This document shows positions 8,471 through 17,499 of a DNA stretch of 64,000 nt, piece after piece; the first letter of the stretch is position 1, and every line of letters starts with the position of its first letter. The position numbers were made by a program, and so were the translations under genes. The DNA comes from Ectopseudomonas chengduensis (GTDB lineage Bacteria; Pseudomonadota; Gammaproteobacteria; Pseudomonadales; Pseudomonadaceae): positions 992,001 to 1,056,000 of the forward strand of contig NZ_JACFYZ010000001.1 of the NCBI RefSeq assembly GCF_015712065.1, in the 5' to 3' direction. The notes under the pieces are model-generated. The model ran no database searches. It was not told the origin of the DNA and saw only the letters and a program-made list of their open reading frames with translations.

Positions 8471-8483
8471 CTTGTTGTTGTTT
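8471..8483 (-). promoter_or_regulatory. CA motif (Crc/Hfq-type) in the tctC leader
   Basis: On the transcript strand the bases read AAACAACAACAAG, containing AAnAAnAA repeats about 20 nt before the tctC start. In pseudomonads Hfq with Crc binds A-rich AAnAAnAA tracts near ribosome sites to repress translation when preferred carbon sources are present. Function here is inferred. Confidence 0.55.
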
Positions 8484-9750
8484 ACCAAATCGGCAGGGTG
8501 TAGCCGACGATGACACGGTTCTCGTCCGCGTCGCGGGCGAAGTCGGAGCGGAAGCTGGCGTTGCGCACGCGTACGTAGAGGTCCTTGAGCGGGCCGGTTT
8601 GCACCACGTACTTGAACTCGATATCACGTTCCCATTCGCCGCCACGGTCGTCGGAGCCGGCGATACGTGCGTCGTCACCGCGGATATAGCGGGTCATGAA
8701 CGTCAGGCCGGGAACCCCGATGCTGGCGAAGTTGTAATCGTAGCGGGCCTGCCAAGAACGCTCGTCCGCGTTGGCGAAGTCGTTGATCTGCACGAAGTTG
8801 ACCAGAAACGGATCGCTGCCATCGATGTAGGCGAAGCCGGTGTCGCCGCTCATGTCCTGGAAGCCCAGACCGAACTTGTGCGCCCCCAGGCCGTAGCTGA
8901 CCATGCCGTTGATGGCGCGGTTGTCGACCTTGCCGGCCTTGGCCGCGCCGCTGTCGCTGCTGTAGATCAGGCGCAGATCGCTGCTCAGGGTGCCAGGACC
9001 GATCTTGTGGCTGGTGAGCAAGCCGAGGAAATGCTGACGATAGATGTCATCCAGATCGGCGAAGTAGTAGCGGCCGGTGACACCCGGGGTGAATTTGTAG
9101 TCGACGCCGGCCAGGTCCAGATGATCGGCACTGATGCCACCGGCAAAGCGGCTGTTCTTGCTGTTCAGTACCAGGTCTTCTTCGTCGGTGGATGCGCGGT
9201 CGATGACCTTGTCCAGGCGACCACCGGTGAAGGTCAGGCCCTCTAGTTCTGAAGAGGTCAGCAAGCCACCTTCGAATACCTGCGGCAGCAGACGGCTATC
9301 GCTGGCCTTGACCACGGGCAGCTCGGGAACGTGCGAGCCATAGCGCAGCTCGGTTGCGGAGACCTTGACCTTGGCGGTCAGGCCTAGGCGGCTGAATTCG
9401 TCAGCGGAACGACCATCATCATGTACGGGCAGTAGATCGGTGCCGGTGCGGCCTCGACCGGAGTCGAGCTTGAGGCCGAGCAGGCCCATGGCGTCGACAC
9501 CGAAACCGACGGTGCCTTCGGTGAAGCCGGACTGCAGGTCGAGACGAAAGCCCTGGCCCCATTCTTCACGTTTATTCTGGCCGGAACCTTCGCGGAAATC
9601 CCGATTGAGATAGATGTTGGTGGCAGTGAGGCTGGCGGTGCTGTCTTCGATGAAGGCGGCGTTGGCGAGGGGGGCAGCGCCGGTGGCGGCGATTGCCAGG
9701 CAGAGCAGGCGTACAGGCGGCAGTGCCTGGCGTGAGGCTGCGAGCATCAT
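8482..9750 (-). CDS. opdH: OprD-family outer-membrane porin, OpdH-like (tricarboxylates)
   Basis: The product is 422 residues from the ATG at 9750, which a GGAG site precedes; the frame opens at 9822, but the upstream part is not coding-like. The signal peptide runs MMLAASRQALPPVRLLCLAI to ANA-AFIEDS. The body is a chain of amphipathic beta-strands ending GYTLPIW with a C-terminal aromatic residue, as needed for outer-membrane insertion. The strand pattern with NIYLNRDFREG, WGQGFRLDLQSGFTEGTVGF and RYDYNFASIGVPGLTF is that of the OprD/Opd porins. Its position directly before tctCBA and opposite tctDE matches opdH of P. aeruginosa, which takes up cis-aconitate and other tricarboxylates. Symbol assigned by context. 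Confidence 0.88.
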   Translation of the reverse strand: MMLAASRQALPPVRLLCLAIAATGAAPLANAAFIEDSTASLTATNIYLNRDFREGSGQNKREEWGQGFRLDLQSGFTEGTVGFGVDAMGLLGLKLDSGRGRTGTDLLPVHDDGRSADEFSRLGLTAKVKVSATELRYGSHVPELPVVKASDSRLLPQVFEGGLLTSSELEGLTFTGGRLDKVIDRASTDEEDLVLNSKNSRFAGGISADHLDLAGVDYKFTPGVTGRYYFADLDDIYRQHFLGLLTSHKIGPGTLSSDLRLIYSSDSGAAKAGKVDNRAINGMVSYGLGAHKFGLGFQDMSGDTGFAYIDGSDPFLVNFVQINDFANADERSWQARYDYNFASIGVPGLTFMTRYIRGDDARIAGSDDRGGEWERDIEFKYVVQTGPLKDLYVRVRNASFRSDFARDADENRVIVGYTLPIW

Positions 9751-9760
9751 GTGGTCTCCG

Positions 9761-9771
9761 TTTTTGTTCTT
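9761..9771 (-). promoter_or_regulatory. CA motif (Crc/Hfq-type) at the opdH ribosome-binding site
   Basis: On the transcript the bases AAGAACAAAAA lie immediately before CGGAGACCAC and the opdH ATG. They contain AAGAACAA and AACAAAAA, both matching AAnAAnAA. This is a good place for Hfq/Crc to block translation. The same string, CAAGAACAAAA, precedes the leader ORF of CitMHS at 57934. Confidence 0.6.
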
Positions 9772-9844
9772 GTCGCCACCTGGCACCACTGCCAGGTCGC
9801 TTGAGCAGGTGGATCGAGCCACCTTTTAACGATGCTATGTGGGC

Positions 9845-9864
9845 AAGCTTTCACTAGGCTTTCA
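9845..9864. promoter_or_regulatory. Direct-repeat box AAGCTTTC-N5-GCTTTCA, candidate TctD site 1
   Basis: Two GCTTTCA units start at 9847 and 9858, 11 bp apart (one helical turn), in the 264-bp region between opdH and tctD. Tandem direct repeats at this spacing are typical of OmpR/PhoB-family response-regulator sites, so TctD is the obvious candidate. The same box, reversed, occurs at 57838-57857 upstream of CitMHS. Confidence 0.6.
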
Positions 9865-10014
9865 TGGAAAAAAGTTTTTCCGGTGTGGTCAATTAAGGTC
9901 AGGCAAGGTCGCCCGGATACCGTTTCGTTTGCCGCTTTGGCATTTGGGCAATTCACAGCAGCCGTGGCGGCGCTAAACTGCGCGCCTTTGAGGATGTTGC
10001 AGCTGGAGGTGGCG

Positions 10015-10686
10015 GTGCGGATTCTGCTGGTCGAAGACCATCCGCAATTGGCGGAGAGCGTGGCCCAGGCGCTGAAAGGTGCCGGCTGGACGGTGGACGT
10101 GCTGCATGATGGCGTCGCTGCTGACCTTGCGCTGTGCAGCGAAGAGTACGCCTTGGCAATCCTCGATATCGGCCTGCCACGCCTGGACGGATTCGCGGTG
10201 CTGGCGCGCCTGCGTGACCGCGGTCAGACCCTGCCGGTGCTGATGCTGACTGCGCGTGGCGAGGTCAAGGACCGCGTGCATGGCCTCAATCTGGGTGCCG
10301 ATGACTACCTGGCCAAACCCTTCGAGTTGACCGAACTGGAAGCTCGAGTCAAGGCGCTGCTGCGGCGCAGCGTACTCGGCGGCGAACAGTTGCAGCGCTG
10401 CGGCGACCTGGTCTACGACCTTGGCGCGCGTCGTTTCAGCCTCAACGGCGAAGCGCTCAGCCTGACTGCCCGTGAGCAGGCGGTGCTGGAGGCGATGATT
10501 GCCAGGCCGGGCAGGGTGATGAGCAAGGAGCAGCTGGCGGCGCAGGTGTTCGGTCTGGACGAGGACGCCAGCCCGGATGCCATCGAAATCTACATTCACC
10601 GCCTGCGCAAGAAACTCGAGGGCAGCGCCGTACGTATCGTCACCTTCCGTGGTCTTGGCTACCTGCTGGAAACGGTCGAGGCATGA
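10015..10686 (+). CDS. tctD: Two-component response regulator TctD (OmpR/PhoB family)
   Basis: This is a 223-residue regulator. The receiver domain (1-115) has the acidic pair E7/D8 in ILLVEDH, the phosphoacceptor D51 in AILDIGLP, T79 in MLTAR and K101 in LAKPFEL. The C-terminal winged helix (about 130-223) ends with AIEIYIHRLRKKLEG and RGLGYLLE. I chose the GTG at 10015, since GGAGG lies 5 nt upstream and the domain starts exactly there; an ATG at 9994 is the alternative. It overlaps tctE by four bases. It should activate opdH-tctCBA when TctE senses tricarboxylates. Confidence 0.93.
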   Translation: MRILLVEDHPQLAESVAQALKGAGWTVDVLHDGVAADLALCSEEYALAILDIGLPRLDGFAVLARLRDRGQTLPVLMLTARGEVKDRVHGLNLGADDYLAKPFELTELEARVKALLRRSVLGGEQLQRCGDLVYDLGARRFSLNGEALSLTAREQAVLEAMIARPGRVMSKEQLAAQVFGLDEDASPDAIEIYIHRLRKKLEGSAVRIVTFRGLGYLLETVEA

Positions 10687-12080
10687 GTCGTGGCGTCAGT
10701 CTGCGCGGGCGTCTGCTACGGCGCCTGGCGCTACTGTTGTCGCTGATCCTGCTGCTGAGCAGTTTCAGTGCCTACTGGAGTGCACGCCGTGCCGCCGATA
10801 CCGCCTATGACCGCACGCTGCTGGCATCGGCGCGCGCAGTGGCCGATGGTCTGTATGCCGAGGACGGCCGGTTGCGCGCCAATATTCCCTATGTCGCGCT
10901 CGATACCTTCGCCTACGACAGTGCCGGACGCATCTACTACCAGGTGCTCGACCTGCAGGGTAATCAGGTTTCCGGCTATGAGGACCTGCCGCCAGCGCCG
11001 CCGGGCACGCCGCGTACTGACGATTATCCGGCGCTGGCGCACTTCTACGACGCCGAGTACCGCAACCAGGGCGTGCGTGTGGTCAGCCTGCTGCAGCCGG
11101 TCAGCGAACCGCAGCTCAATGGCATCGCTGAAATCCGGGTGGCGGAGACGCAGGGTGCGCGTGAGCGCATGGCTCGTGAGCTGCTGATCGGCACTCTGTG
11201 GCGCATGGGGTTGCTCTCGTTCAGCGCGCTGCTGCTGGTGTGGTTGGCCGTGAACCTGGCCTTGCGGCCGCTGGAGGCGCTGCGCAGGGAGGTGGCAGAG
11301 AGGGCCAGCGACGACCTGCAGCCGCTGCCGGATAGCGGTCTGCCGCGCGAGGTGCTGCCGCTGGTGGAGGCATTGAACCAGTTCAACGAGCGCTTGCGAG
11401 GTCTGTTCGAGCGGCAGTCGCAGTTCATCGCCGATGCCGCGCATGAGTTGCGCACGCCGCTGGCGGCACTGAAAGCGCGTATCACCCTGGGCTTGCGTGC
11501 CGAACAGTCCGAGGAGTGGCGCAGTACCCTTGAGCAGGTGGCGCAGCAAGGTGATCGTCTGACTTCGCTGGCCAATCAACTGCTGTCGCTGGCGCGTATC
11601 GAGAGTGGTGCGCGAGCCATTACCGAGGGCGGCGCGCAGCGTATCGACCTCGCCCAGCTGGCGCGTGAGCTGGCTCTGGCCATGGCGCCACTGGCTCACG
11701 CCCGCGGCGTCGCGCTGGCGCTGGAGGCCGACCAGCCGGTGTGGATCGATGGCGAACCGACGTTGCTCAACGAGTTGCTGAATAACCTGCTGGATAACGC
11801 ATTGGCGCATACACCAGCCGGTGGCAACCTGATCATCCGCGCACTGGCGCCGTCGGTGCTTGAGGTCGAAGATGACGGCCCGGGCATTCCCGAGGCCGAG
11901 CATGAGAAGGTGTTCGAGCGTTTCTACCGACGCAGCAGCCTGGGTAGTGGTGCAGGCCTTGGTTTGGCCATCGTCGGCGAGATCTGTCGCGCTCACCAGG
12001 CTCGAATCAGCCTGCATCAGGTGCAGCCGCATGGCCTGCGGGTGCGTGTCGAGTTTCCGCTGTCAGTGGCTGAGGCTTAG
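10683..12080 (+). CDS. tctE: Two-component sensor histidine kinase TctE
   Basis: This is a 465-residue inner-membrane kinase. An N-terminal membrane helix (about 10-32) and a second one (about 172-195) enclose a periplasmic sensor of about 140 residues with the look of the 2CSK_N domain. These are followed by a HAMP-like linker, the phosphoacceptor H254 in FIADAAHELRTPLAALKAR, the N box NNLLDNALAHTPAGG, and the ATP-binding EDDGPGIPE and GAGLGLAIV motifs. The start overlaps the tctD stop (ATGA), so the pair is translationally coupled. Its 3' end overlaps the convergent solute-binding protein gene by 18 bp. The likely signal is periplasmic tricarboxylate, by analogy with TctE of enterics and P. 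aeruginosa. Confidence 0.93.
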   Translation: MSRGVSLRGRLLRRLALLLSLILLLSSFSAYWSARRAADTAYDRTLLASARAVADGLYAEDGRLRANIPYVALDTFAYDSAGRIYYQVLDLQGNQVSGYEDLPPAPPGTPRTDDYPALAHFYDAEYRNQGVRVVSLLQPVSEPQLNGIAEIRVAETQGARERMARELLIGTLWRMGLLSFSALLLVWLAVNLALRPLEALRREVAERASDDLQPLPDSGLPREVLPLVEALNQFNERLRGLFERQSQFIADAAHELRTPLAALKARITLGLRAEQSEEWRSTLEQVAQQGDRLTSLANQLLSLARIESGARAITEGGAQRIDLAQLARELALAMAPLAHARGVALALEADQPVWIDGEPTLLNELLNNLLDNALAHTPAGGNLIIRALAPSVLEVEDDGPGIPEAEHEKVFERFYRRSSLGSGAGLGLAIVGEICRAHQARISLHQVQPHGLRVRVEFPLSVAEA

Positions 12081-12818
12081 CGGCTGCTGAATCTCCAGCA
12101 GGTACTGGGAAACCTTGCCACTGTCGCGCAATTGATTCAGGCCACGGTTGAAGCGCTGCATCAGCTCGGCATTGCCCGGTACCTCTCGCGACAGCAGCAG
12201 ATGCAGGCTGTCGCTGCGCAGGGGCTTGCGATGAAAGCTCAGTCGCTGGCGTTCGGCAGCGCTGAATTTCTGATAGAGCAGGTCGAAGCCCACCACCTTG
12301 TCCATGGGAAACACATCGATGCGCCCGGCCAGCAACTGGCGCAGGCCCTGTTCATCACCAGTCAGGCGCACCACCTTGAGTTCACCGGCGGCTTCGGCGC
12401 GTTCAAAGGCTTCGCCGTAGTCATAGCCACGAGTACCGGCAATGCGCAGGCCGCGCAGATCCGTGACATCGTTCCAGTCAAACGCGTGGGGCTTGCGATG
12501 AAACAGGTAGTAGCCGCTTTCGACCACCGGCTCGCTGATGTGAAAGTGCCGTTCACGTTCGGGGCTGTGAAACCAGACGGCGCTGCCGTCGCGCACGCCT
12601 TGTTCGGCCATTTTCAGCGAGCGCGCCCAGGGGTGAAATTCCCACTTCACGTCGATGCCCTGAAGTGCGAACGCCTCGGCGACGATGCGTGACGCTACGC
12701 CATGGTGGGGCAGGGTTTCACCGAGATAGGGCGGCCATTCGCCGTTGGTCAGACGTACCTGTTCTGCAGCCTGGGCACTGCCGAGCAACAGGACGAGCAG
12801 GACGAATGCGTAACGCAT
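12063..12818 (-). CDS. Periplasmic solute-binding protein (SBP_bac_3-like), orphan
   Basis: The product has 251 residues with the signal peptide MRYAFVLLVLLLGSAQA-AEQ. The mature part LTNGEWPPYLGETLPHHGVA and the later AWFHSPERERHFHISEPVVE and LAGRIDVFPMDKVVGFDLL resemble family-3 extracellular solute-binding proteins. Many such orphan Pseudomonas proteins lack a linked permease, and none is seen here. The ligand is unknown. It converges with tctE, and the last 18 bp overlap. It could equally be a sensor-like binding protein. Confidence 0.82.
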   Translation of the reverse strand: MRYAFVLLVLLLGSAQAAEQVRLTNGEWPPYLGETLPHHGVASRIVAEAFALQGIDVKWEFHPWARSLKMAEQGVRDGSAVWFHSPERERHFHISEPVVESGYYLFHRKPHAFDWNDVTDLRGLRIAGTRGYDYGEAFERAEAAGELKVVRLTGDEQGLRQLLAGRIDVFPMDKVVGFDLLYQKFSAAERQRLSFHRKPLRSDSLHLLLSREVPGNAELMQRFNRGLNQLRDSGKVSQYLLEIQQPLSLSH

Positions 12819-12862
12819 GGCTCTACTTCCTCAAGCGAATCGTTCGAGTGTAGAGGCATTTT

Positions 12863-12935
12863 GTGATCTACGTCCCTGTAGATCACCCTTCGGGCCGTCG
12901 CCCAGCGACGTCAAAAATTGCTCCCGACAATTTTT
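12863..12935. terminator. Cluster of three inverted repeats, likely terminator of the HDOD gene
   Basis: Three perfect dyads are stacked here. GTGATCTAC-gtccct-GTAGATCAC spans 12863-12886, CGTCGC-cca-GCGACG spans 12896-12910, and AAAAATTG-ctcccga-CAATTTTT spans 12913-12935. On the minus strand the last one lies 22 nt after the HDOD stop and ends in a T run, so it can act as a terminator. The first, between the two genes, could be an operator for the solute-binding protein gene. Confidence 0.6.
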
Positions 12936-12957
12936 TGCCATCCATGGCGAGATGCTT

Positions 12958-13794
12958 TTATTGCAGCATGCCCATGGCTGCTTCCATGGCTGCGGAGAGG
13001 TCTTCGTCGGCCTGCATGTCGACCTGCGGGTCAAGGCCGAGCTTGGCGAACGCTGGCACCTTGCTCCAGTCCAGCTGGGTGTAGGGGTGCTCGCTGCCCA
13101 GGTAGCTCTGCAGTGTGGCGACCTGAACGATATCGACGTAATCCACTTTGGCCGAGTCGCGGGTGAAGTCCAGATACTGGCTCGGCACGATGGCGATGGG
13201 TTCGGGAAATTCCCAAGTACGCAGGATCTTGTCGCCGATGATCGGGTGAATCTGCTCGATGACATGGTTGAGGCTGATGGAGTCGGCCAGCAGCTCGTTA
13301 TGCTCTTCGGCGTAGGTGAGGATCGGCAGCACGCCGATCTGGTGCACCAGGCCGGCGAGCGTAGCCTGATCCGGCATCAGGCGGGTGTAGTGACGGCACA
13401 GCACGTGGCAGATACCGGCGATCTCGGTGCTCTTGTTCCACACCTCGCGCATCTTGCGGTCGACCACGTCGCTGGTGGCCTGGAACATCTGCTCCATGGC
13501 CAGGCCGGTGGCCAGGTTACAGGTGTAGTTGATGCCCAGACGGCTGATAGCCATCTGCAGGTCGGTGATTTCCTTGTTGCTGCGCAGCAGCGGGCTGTTG
13601 ACCACCTTGATGATGCGCGCGGTGAGGGCGGCGTCGTTACCGATTACCTTGCTGATCTGCGGAATACCCACATCCGGGTCTTCGGCTGCTTCACGCACCC
13701 GCAATGCCACCTCGGGCAGGGTGGGCAGTACCAGCTCATCGTTTTCGATGGCGTGGATCAGTTCCTGTTGGACTTTTTCGGCAAGCTTGCTCAT
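12958..13794 (-). CDS. HDOD domain protein
   Basis: This is a 278-residue protein covered by one HDOD domain (about 20-220). It starts LPTLPEVALRVREAAEDPDV, then QISKVIGNDAALTARIIKVVNSPLLR, and has TDLQMAISRLGINYTCNLA and QATLAGLVHQIGVLPIL. The HD catalytic pair of true HD-GYP phosphodiesterases is not evident, as usual for HDOD, so it is likely a signalling adaptor rather than an enzyme. In pseudomonads HDOD proteins link to c-di-GMP, motility or stress signalling; which applies here is unknown. It is monocistronic with the same orientation as ygfZ upstream. Confidence 0.9.
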   Translation of the reverse strand: MSKLAEKVQQELIHAIENDELVLPTLPEVALRVREAAEDPDVGIPQISKVIGNDAALTARIIKVVNSPLLRSNKEITDLQMAISRLGINYTCNLATGLAMEQMFQATSDVVDRKMREVWNKSTEIAGICHVLCRHYTRLMPDQATLAGLVHQIGVLPILTYAEEHNELLADSISLNHVIEQIHPIIGDKILRTWEFPEPIAIVPSQYLDFTRDSAKVDYVDIVQVATLQSYLGSEHPYTQLDWSKVPAFAKLGLDPQVDMQADEDLSAAMEAAMGMLQ

Positions 13795-13840
13795 GAATTA
13801 GCTCTCTTAGGCGATCCGATGCGGCGCCGGGGAAGTTTAG

Positions 13841-14782
13841 TCAGCGCTGGATTTCCTGGTCGGCATCCAGCTGATAAGGCAGGTCGAGAAGGGTCAGGGG
13901 TGGGCCTTCACTGCTGCCGAGATGAATGCGGCCGTCGTTCACGGCGTCTTCCTGCAATACGGCGAGCAGCTCGATGGTGTCGCCGGCCTGTGCCGCCAGC
14001 ACTACTTCGCCAACGCTGGAGCCGTGCACCGGTGAGAACAATTCGACGCCGACGGCCGGTAGCTCTGCAGCGACCAGACGCAGGCGTTGCAGGCGGCGTT
14101 TGAGCTTGCCCAGGTACTGCATGCGCGCGACGATTTCCTGGCCGGTGTAGCAGCCTTTCTTGAAACTCACGCCGCCGAGGGCTTGCAGGTTGATCATCTG
14201 CGGGATGAATAGCTCACGTGTGGCGCCGAACACCTGGCCCACGCCCGCACGGACCTGAGCCAGCAACCAGTCGTTCAGTGGCGCCTGCGGCAGTTGAGCG
14301 GCCAATTGGGCTTGCAGCTTTGGCGCTTCCTCTGCTGGCGCCCAGAGCTCGGCGCGGCCATCGCTCAGGCGTACGGCGAGCAGTTGGCCGGCGCTGGCCA
14401 GGGAATCACTGGCGGTGCCCAGCTGCAGATCGAGCTCGCTCAGCACGGTATCGGCGCCCGCCAGGCCAAAACGGACCCAGGCGGCGCTTTCGTCGCTGAG
14501 CTTGGATTTGGAGAACACCGCATATTTCTGCAGATCGGCCTGCTGCGACTCGATCAGTTCGCGTGCCATGGCCAGCAGGTAGCCGTCTTCTACCGGGACG
14601 ATGCGAAAGCTCGACAGCATGCGGCCCTTGGGCGTGCAGCGGGCGCCAAGGCTGGACTGGCTGGCACTGAGGTAATTGAGGTTGCAGGTCACTTGGCCCT
14701 GCAGGAACTTGGCTGCGTCCGCGCCGCGTACGGCGAGCAGGCCTTCGTGATCGAGGAGTGTGAAGTAAGCGCTATCGGCCAT
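13841..14782 (-). CDS. ygfZ: Folate-binding Fe-S cluster maintenance protein YgfZ
   Basis: This is a 313-residue protein of the YgfZ/GcvT-like (COG0354) family. The signature [20 protein letters not shown], containing the invariant Cys of K-G-C-Y-x-G-Q-E, is near residue 205. The N-terminal stretch [19 protein letters not shown] is also typical. The family binds tetrahydrofolate and helps maintain certain Fe-S enzymes, such as MiaB-type tRNA modification enzymes, under oxidative stress. It is divergent from sdhE across 145 bp, a conserved arrangement in gammaproteobacteria. Confidence 0.93.
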   Translation of the reverse strand: MADSAYFTLLDHEGLLAVRGADAAKFLQGQVTCNLNYLSASQSSLGARCTPKGRMLSSFRIVPVEDGYLLAMARELIESQQADLQKYAVFSKSKLSDESAAWVRFGLAGADTVLSELDLQLGTASDSLASAGQLLAVRLSDGRAELWAPAEEAPKLQAQLAAQLPQAPLNDWLLAQVRAGVGQVFGATRELFIPQMINLQALGGVSFKKGCYTGQEIVARMQYLGKLKRRLQRLRLVAAELPAVGVELFSPVHGSSVGEVVLAAQAGDTIELLAVLQEDAVNDGRIHLGSSEGPPLTLLDLPYQLDADQEIQR

Positions 14783-14927
14783 GATGCAAATCGAATCACT
14801 GAATAAAGGTCAGGGGCGTCATCATAGTGGGCAGGGTGGGGCCTTGTCAGCGCAATTGCGCAGCGTCTCGGTGAACAGCGAGGCAATTCGCCGTTATACT
14901 GCCGCCCTCGTTCGAGGAGTCCGTTGC

Positions 14928-15182
14928 ATGGTTGAGCAAAGTGAACTGAATCGCCTGTTCTGGCATAGCCGCCGTGGCATGCTGGAGCTGGACGTGCTGC
15001 TGGTGCCTTTCGTCAAGGAGGTGTACCCGAGCCTGGATGCCGAGAACCAGGCGCGCTATCGCAAGCTGCTGGAGTGCGAGGATCAGGACATGTTCGGCTG
15101 GTTCATGCAGCGCGGCGAGCCCGAGGACGCCGACCTGCGCCATATCGTGCGCATGATCCTGGACCGTGTCCAACCCAAGTGA
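14928..15182 (+). CDS. sdhE: Succinate dehydrogenase flavinylation factor SdhE
   Basis: This is an 84-residue protein of the SdhE/YgfY (COG2938) family. It holds the key RRGMLELD motif (residues 16-23) that contacts the flavoprotein, and [12 protein letters not shown] towards the end. It promotes covalent FAD attachment to SdhA and FrdA. The older name CptB as an antitoxin to YgfX is disputed. I chose the ATG at 14928 because GAGGAG lies 8 nt upstream and it aligns with family starts; the frame is open further upstream. It overlaps ygfX by 17 bp, which indicates coupling. Confidence 0.95.
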   Translation: MVEQSELNRLFWHSRRGMLELDVLLVPFVKEVYPSLDAENQARYRKLLECEDQDMFGWFMQRGEPEDADLRHIVRMILDRVQPK

Positions 15183-15633
15183 TGCCTTCGAGTGCCGTTG
15201 GCAGCCCTCACGCTGGCTGCTGAGGCTCTACCTGTCGGTCCAGGCGCTGGCCCTGCTGGCGCCGTGGCTGGCCGACATTCCCCTCTGGTCAAAGCTGCTG
15301 TCACTCGTGGCATGCCTGGCGCATGCCGCCTGGGTGCTACCGCGACACGTCTTGCTGACTGCGCCACAGGCCGTCACGGGTTTGCGTCGTGATGGATTCG
15401 GCTGGCACCTGTACAGCGTTGCAGCAGGCTGGCAGGCGGTGCAACTGCGCCCGGACAGTCTGGCGTTGCCGCTGGCGGTGGTGCTGCGCTATCGCCTGCC
15501 AGGCCAGCGTTTCAGTCGTGGGCTGTGCATTGCCCGCGATGCGTTGGCGCCCGAGCAGCATCGGCGCCTGCGCTTGCGCCTGAAGTTCAGCCGGCGGCGC
15601 TGGGCTGAGCCAGGGACGTCGGCGTCAGAATAG
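15166..15633 (+). CDS. ygfX: YgfX-like membrane protein (DUF1434)
   Basis: This is a 155-residue small membrane protein with two adjacent hydrophobic helices (about 18-36 and 40-58) after the short head [20 protein letters not shown]. The C-terminal half is basic and cytoplasmic ([12 protein letters not shown]). This is the YgfX/CptA pattern, always found next to sdhE. The start is GTG at 15166, inside the sdhE 3' end. YgfX was proposed as a cytoskeleton-targeting toxin in E. coli, but physiological evidence is thin. Its 3' end overlaps that of convergent nadB by 47 bp. Confidence 0.8.
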   Translation: MSNPSDAFECRWQPSRWLLRLYLSVQALALLAPWLADIPLWSKLLSLVACLAHAAWVLPRHVLLTAPQAVTGLRRDGFGWHLYSVAAGWQAVQLRPDSLALPLAVVLRYRLPGQRFSRGLCIARDALAPEQHRRLRLRLKFSRRRWAEPGTSASE

Positions 15634-17218
15634 TGTCGCGGGCTTCGGCCAACTGCTCGGGGTAGTCGAGGGTGTAGTGCAGCCCGCGACTTTCATGGCG
15701 TTGCATGGCCGAGCGGATCATCAGCTCGGCGACCAGCGCGAGGTTGCGCAGCTCGATCAGGTCGCGACTGACCTTGTAGTTGGAATAGAACTCGTCGATT
15801 TCGTCCAGTAGCAGGCGTACGCGATGCTGCGCGCGCTGCAGGCGCTTGTTGGTCCTGACGATACCGACGTAGTCCCACATGAAACGGCGCAGCTCGTCCC
15901 AGTTGTGGGCAATGATCACGTCCTCGTCGGAGTCGGTCACCTGGCTGGCATCCCAGCAGGGCAGGTCGATCGGCATGTCCACCGCAACGAGTTGGGCGAC
16001 GATGTCGGCACAGGCCGAGCGCGCATAGACGAAGCATTCGAGCAGCGAATTGCTGGCCATGCGGTTGGCGCCATGCAGGCCGGTGAAGCTGGTTTCGCCA
16101 ATGGCGTAGAGGCCGGGCACGTCGGTGCGGCCATGCTGGTCGACCACCACGCCACCGCAGGTGTAATGCGCCGCCGGCACCACCGGGATGGGCTGCTTGG
16201 TGATGTCGATGCCAAAGCCCAGGCAGCGTTCGTAGACGGTGGGGAAATGACTCTTGATGAATTCGGCCGGCTTGTGACTGATGTCCAGGTACACGCAGTC
16301 GACGCCCAGGCGCTTCATTTCATGGTCGATGGCGCGGGCAACGATATCGCGCGGTGCCAGTTCGGCGCGCTCATCGAAACGCTGCATGAAGCGTTCGCCA
16401 TTGGGCAGCTTGAGCAGGCCGCCTTCGCCACGCACGGCTTCGGTGATCAGGAAGCTCTTGGCCTGCGGGTGATACAGGCAGGTAGGGTGGAACTGGTTGA
16501 ACTCCAGGTTGCCGACGCGACAGCCGGCACGCCAGGCCATGGCGATGCCGTCGCCACAGGCACCGTCGGGGTTGCTGGTATAGAGGTAGACCTTGGCCGC
16601 GCCGCCGGTGGCGAGAATCACGAAGCGCGCGCTGAAGGTGTCCACTTCACCGCGGTCGCGATCCAGTACGTAAGCGCCCAGACAGCGCTCGCCATCCAGG
16701 CCGAGCTTGCGCTCGGTGATCAGGTCGACGGCGACGCGCTGTTCCAGCAGCTCGATGTTCGGGCGTTGTCGGGCCTGCTCCAGCAGGGTGTTGAAAATTG
16801 CCGCGCCAGTCGCGTCAGCAGCGTGGATGATGCGCCGATGGCTGTGACCGCCCTCGCGGGTCAGATGGAACTCGAAGCCGCCGTCCTCGCGCGCGGTTTC
16901 ATCGTCTCGGGTGAAGGGGACGCCCTGATCGATCAGCCACTGGATGGCCTCGCGGCTGTGTTCTACGGTGAAACGCACGGCGTCTTCGCTGCACAGACCG
17001 GCACCGGCGTTGAGGGTGTCGGCGACGTGTGATTCGACCGTGTCGGTATCGTCCAGAACGGCTGCCACGCCACCTTGCGCCCAGTAGGTCGAGCCATTGG
17101 CCAGCTTGCCTTTGCTCAATACCGCGATGCGCAGATGGGAAGGTAGGGTGAGGGCGAGGGTCAGGCCTGCGGCGCCGCTGCCGATGACCAGAACATCATG
17201 CTGGAAGTGTTGGCTCAT
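15587..17218 (-). CDS. nadB: L-aspartate oxidase NadB
   Basis: This 543-residue flavoenzyme oxidises L-aspartate to iminoaspartate, the first step of de novo NAD synthesis, and is cytoplasmic. The FAD motif [17 protein letters not shown] (about 9-25) is followed by [20 protein letters not shown], the active-site region [13 protein letters not shown], and the late FAD contact [20 protein letters not shown]. The length matches the family (E. coli 540). It is divergent from algU across 367 bp, as in P. aeruginosa, and overlaps ygfX tail to tail. Confidence 0.97.
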   Translation of the reverse strand: MSQHFQHDVLVIGSGAAGLTLALTLPSHLRIAVLSKGKLANGSTYWAQGGVAAVLDDTDTVESHVADTLNAGAGLCSEDAVRFTVEHSREAIQWLIDQGVPFTRDDETAREDGGFEFHLTREGGHSHRRIIHAADATGAAIFNTLLEQARQRPNIELLEQRVAVDLITERKLGLDGERCLGAYVLDRDRGEVDTFSARFVILATGGAAKVYLYTSNPDGACGDGIAMAWRAGCRVGNLEFNQFHPTCLYHPQAKSFLITEAVRGEGGLLKLPNGERFMQRFDERAELAPRDIVARAIDHEMKRLGVDCVYLDISHKPAEFIKSHFPTVYERCLGFGIDITKQPIPVVPAAHYTCGGVVVDQHGRTDVPGLYAIGETSFTGLHGANRMASNSLLECFVYARSACADIVAQLVAVDMPIDLPCWDASQVTDSDEDVIIAHNWDELRRFMWDYVGIVRTNKRLQRAQHRVRLLLDEIDEFYSNYKVSRDLIELRNLALVAELMIRSAMQRHESRGLHYTLDYPEQLAEARDTILTPTSLAQPSAAG

Positions 17219-17304
17219 GTCCGAGTTCCGCGTGAAAGCGAGCCCTAGTATATAGAGAGGGGCAGCGGCACAATAGGTGGCTTATGACCGACCGCGGTGC
17301 TCGG

Positions 17305-17331
17305 GAACTTTCTTAGTCGTTAAGGTTCCAT
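17305..17331 (+). promoter_or_regulatory. Candidate AlgU-dependent promoter (distal) of algU
   Basis: GAACTT (17305-17310), a 16-nt spacer and TCCAT (17327-17331) resemble the sigma-22/sigma-E consensus GAACTT-N16/17-TCtgA. This is the distal of two such sites in the 367-bp nadB-algU gap, in keeping with autoregulation of algU. The -10 match is imperfect. Confidence 0.55.
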
Positions 17332-17499
17332 AGAGGGTCGCCCATATATAGGGAGAGCGCTTGCGCGTGCCTGCATCTGAAGTCAGCGGAGGGTGTGGAA
17401 ATGAGCGGCGATAAGATTATTTGCGCGAGCGGAAATGTTCCGCTGGCGCCATTCCAGGCAGAGGGAAGAAAACTCTGCGGGAAGCTTGCTTGGAGGGGA

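Noticed and set aside
12817-14103. Plus-strand frame opposite the HDOD gene and ygfZ
   Set aside because: Antisense to two genes with clear family motifs, no own features.
15166-15633. sdhE-ygfX pair as a toxin-antitoxin system (cptAB)
   Set aside because: SdhE has an established role in flavinylation and the RRGMLELD motif is intact; the toxin-antitoxin reading is disputed and not supported by sequence alone.
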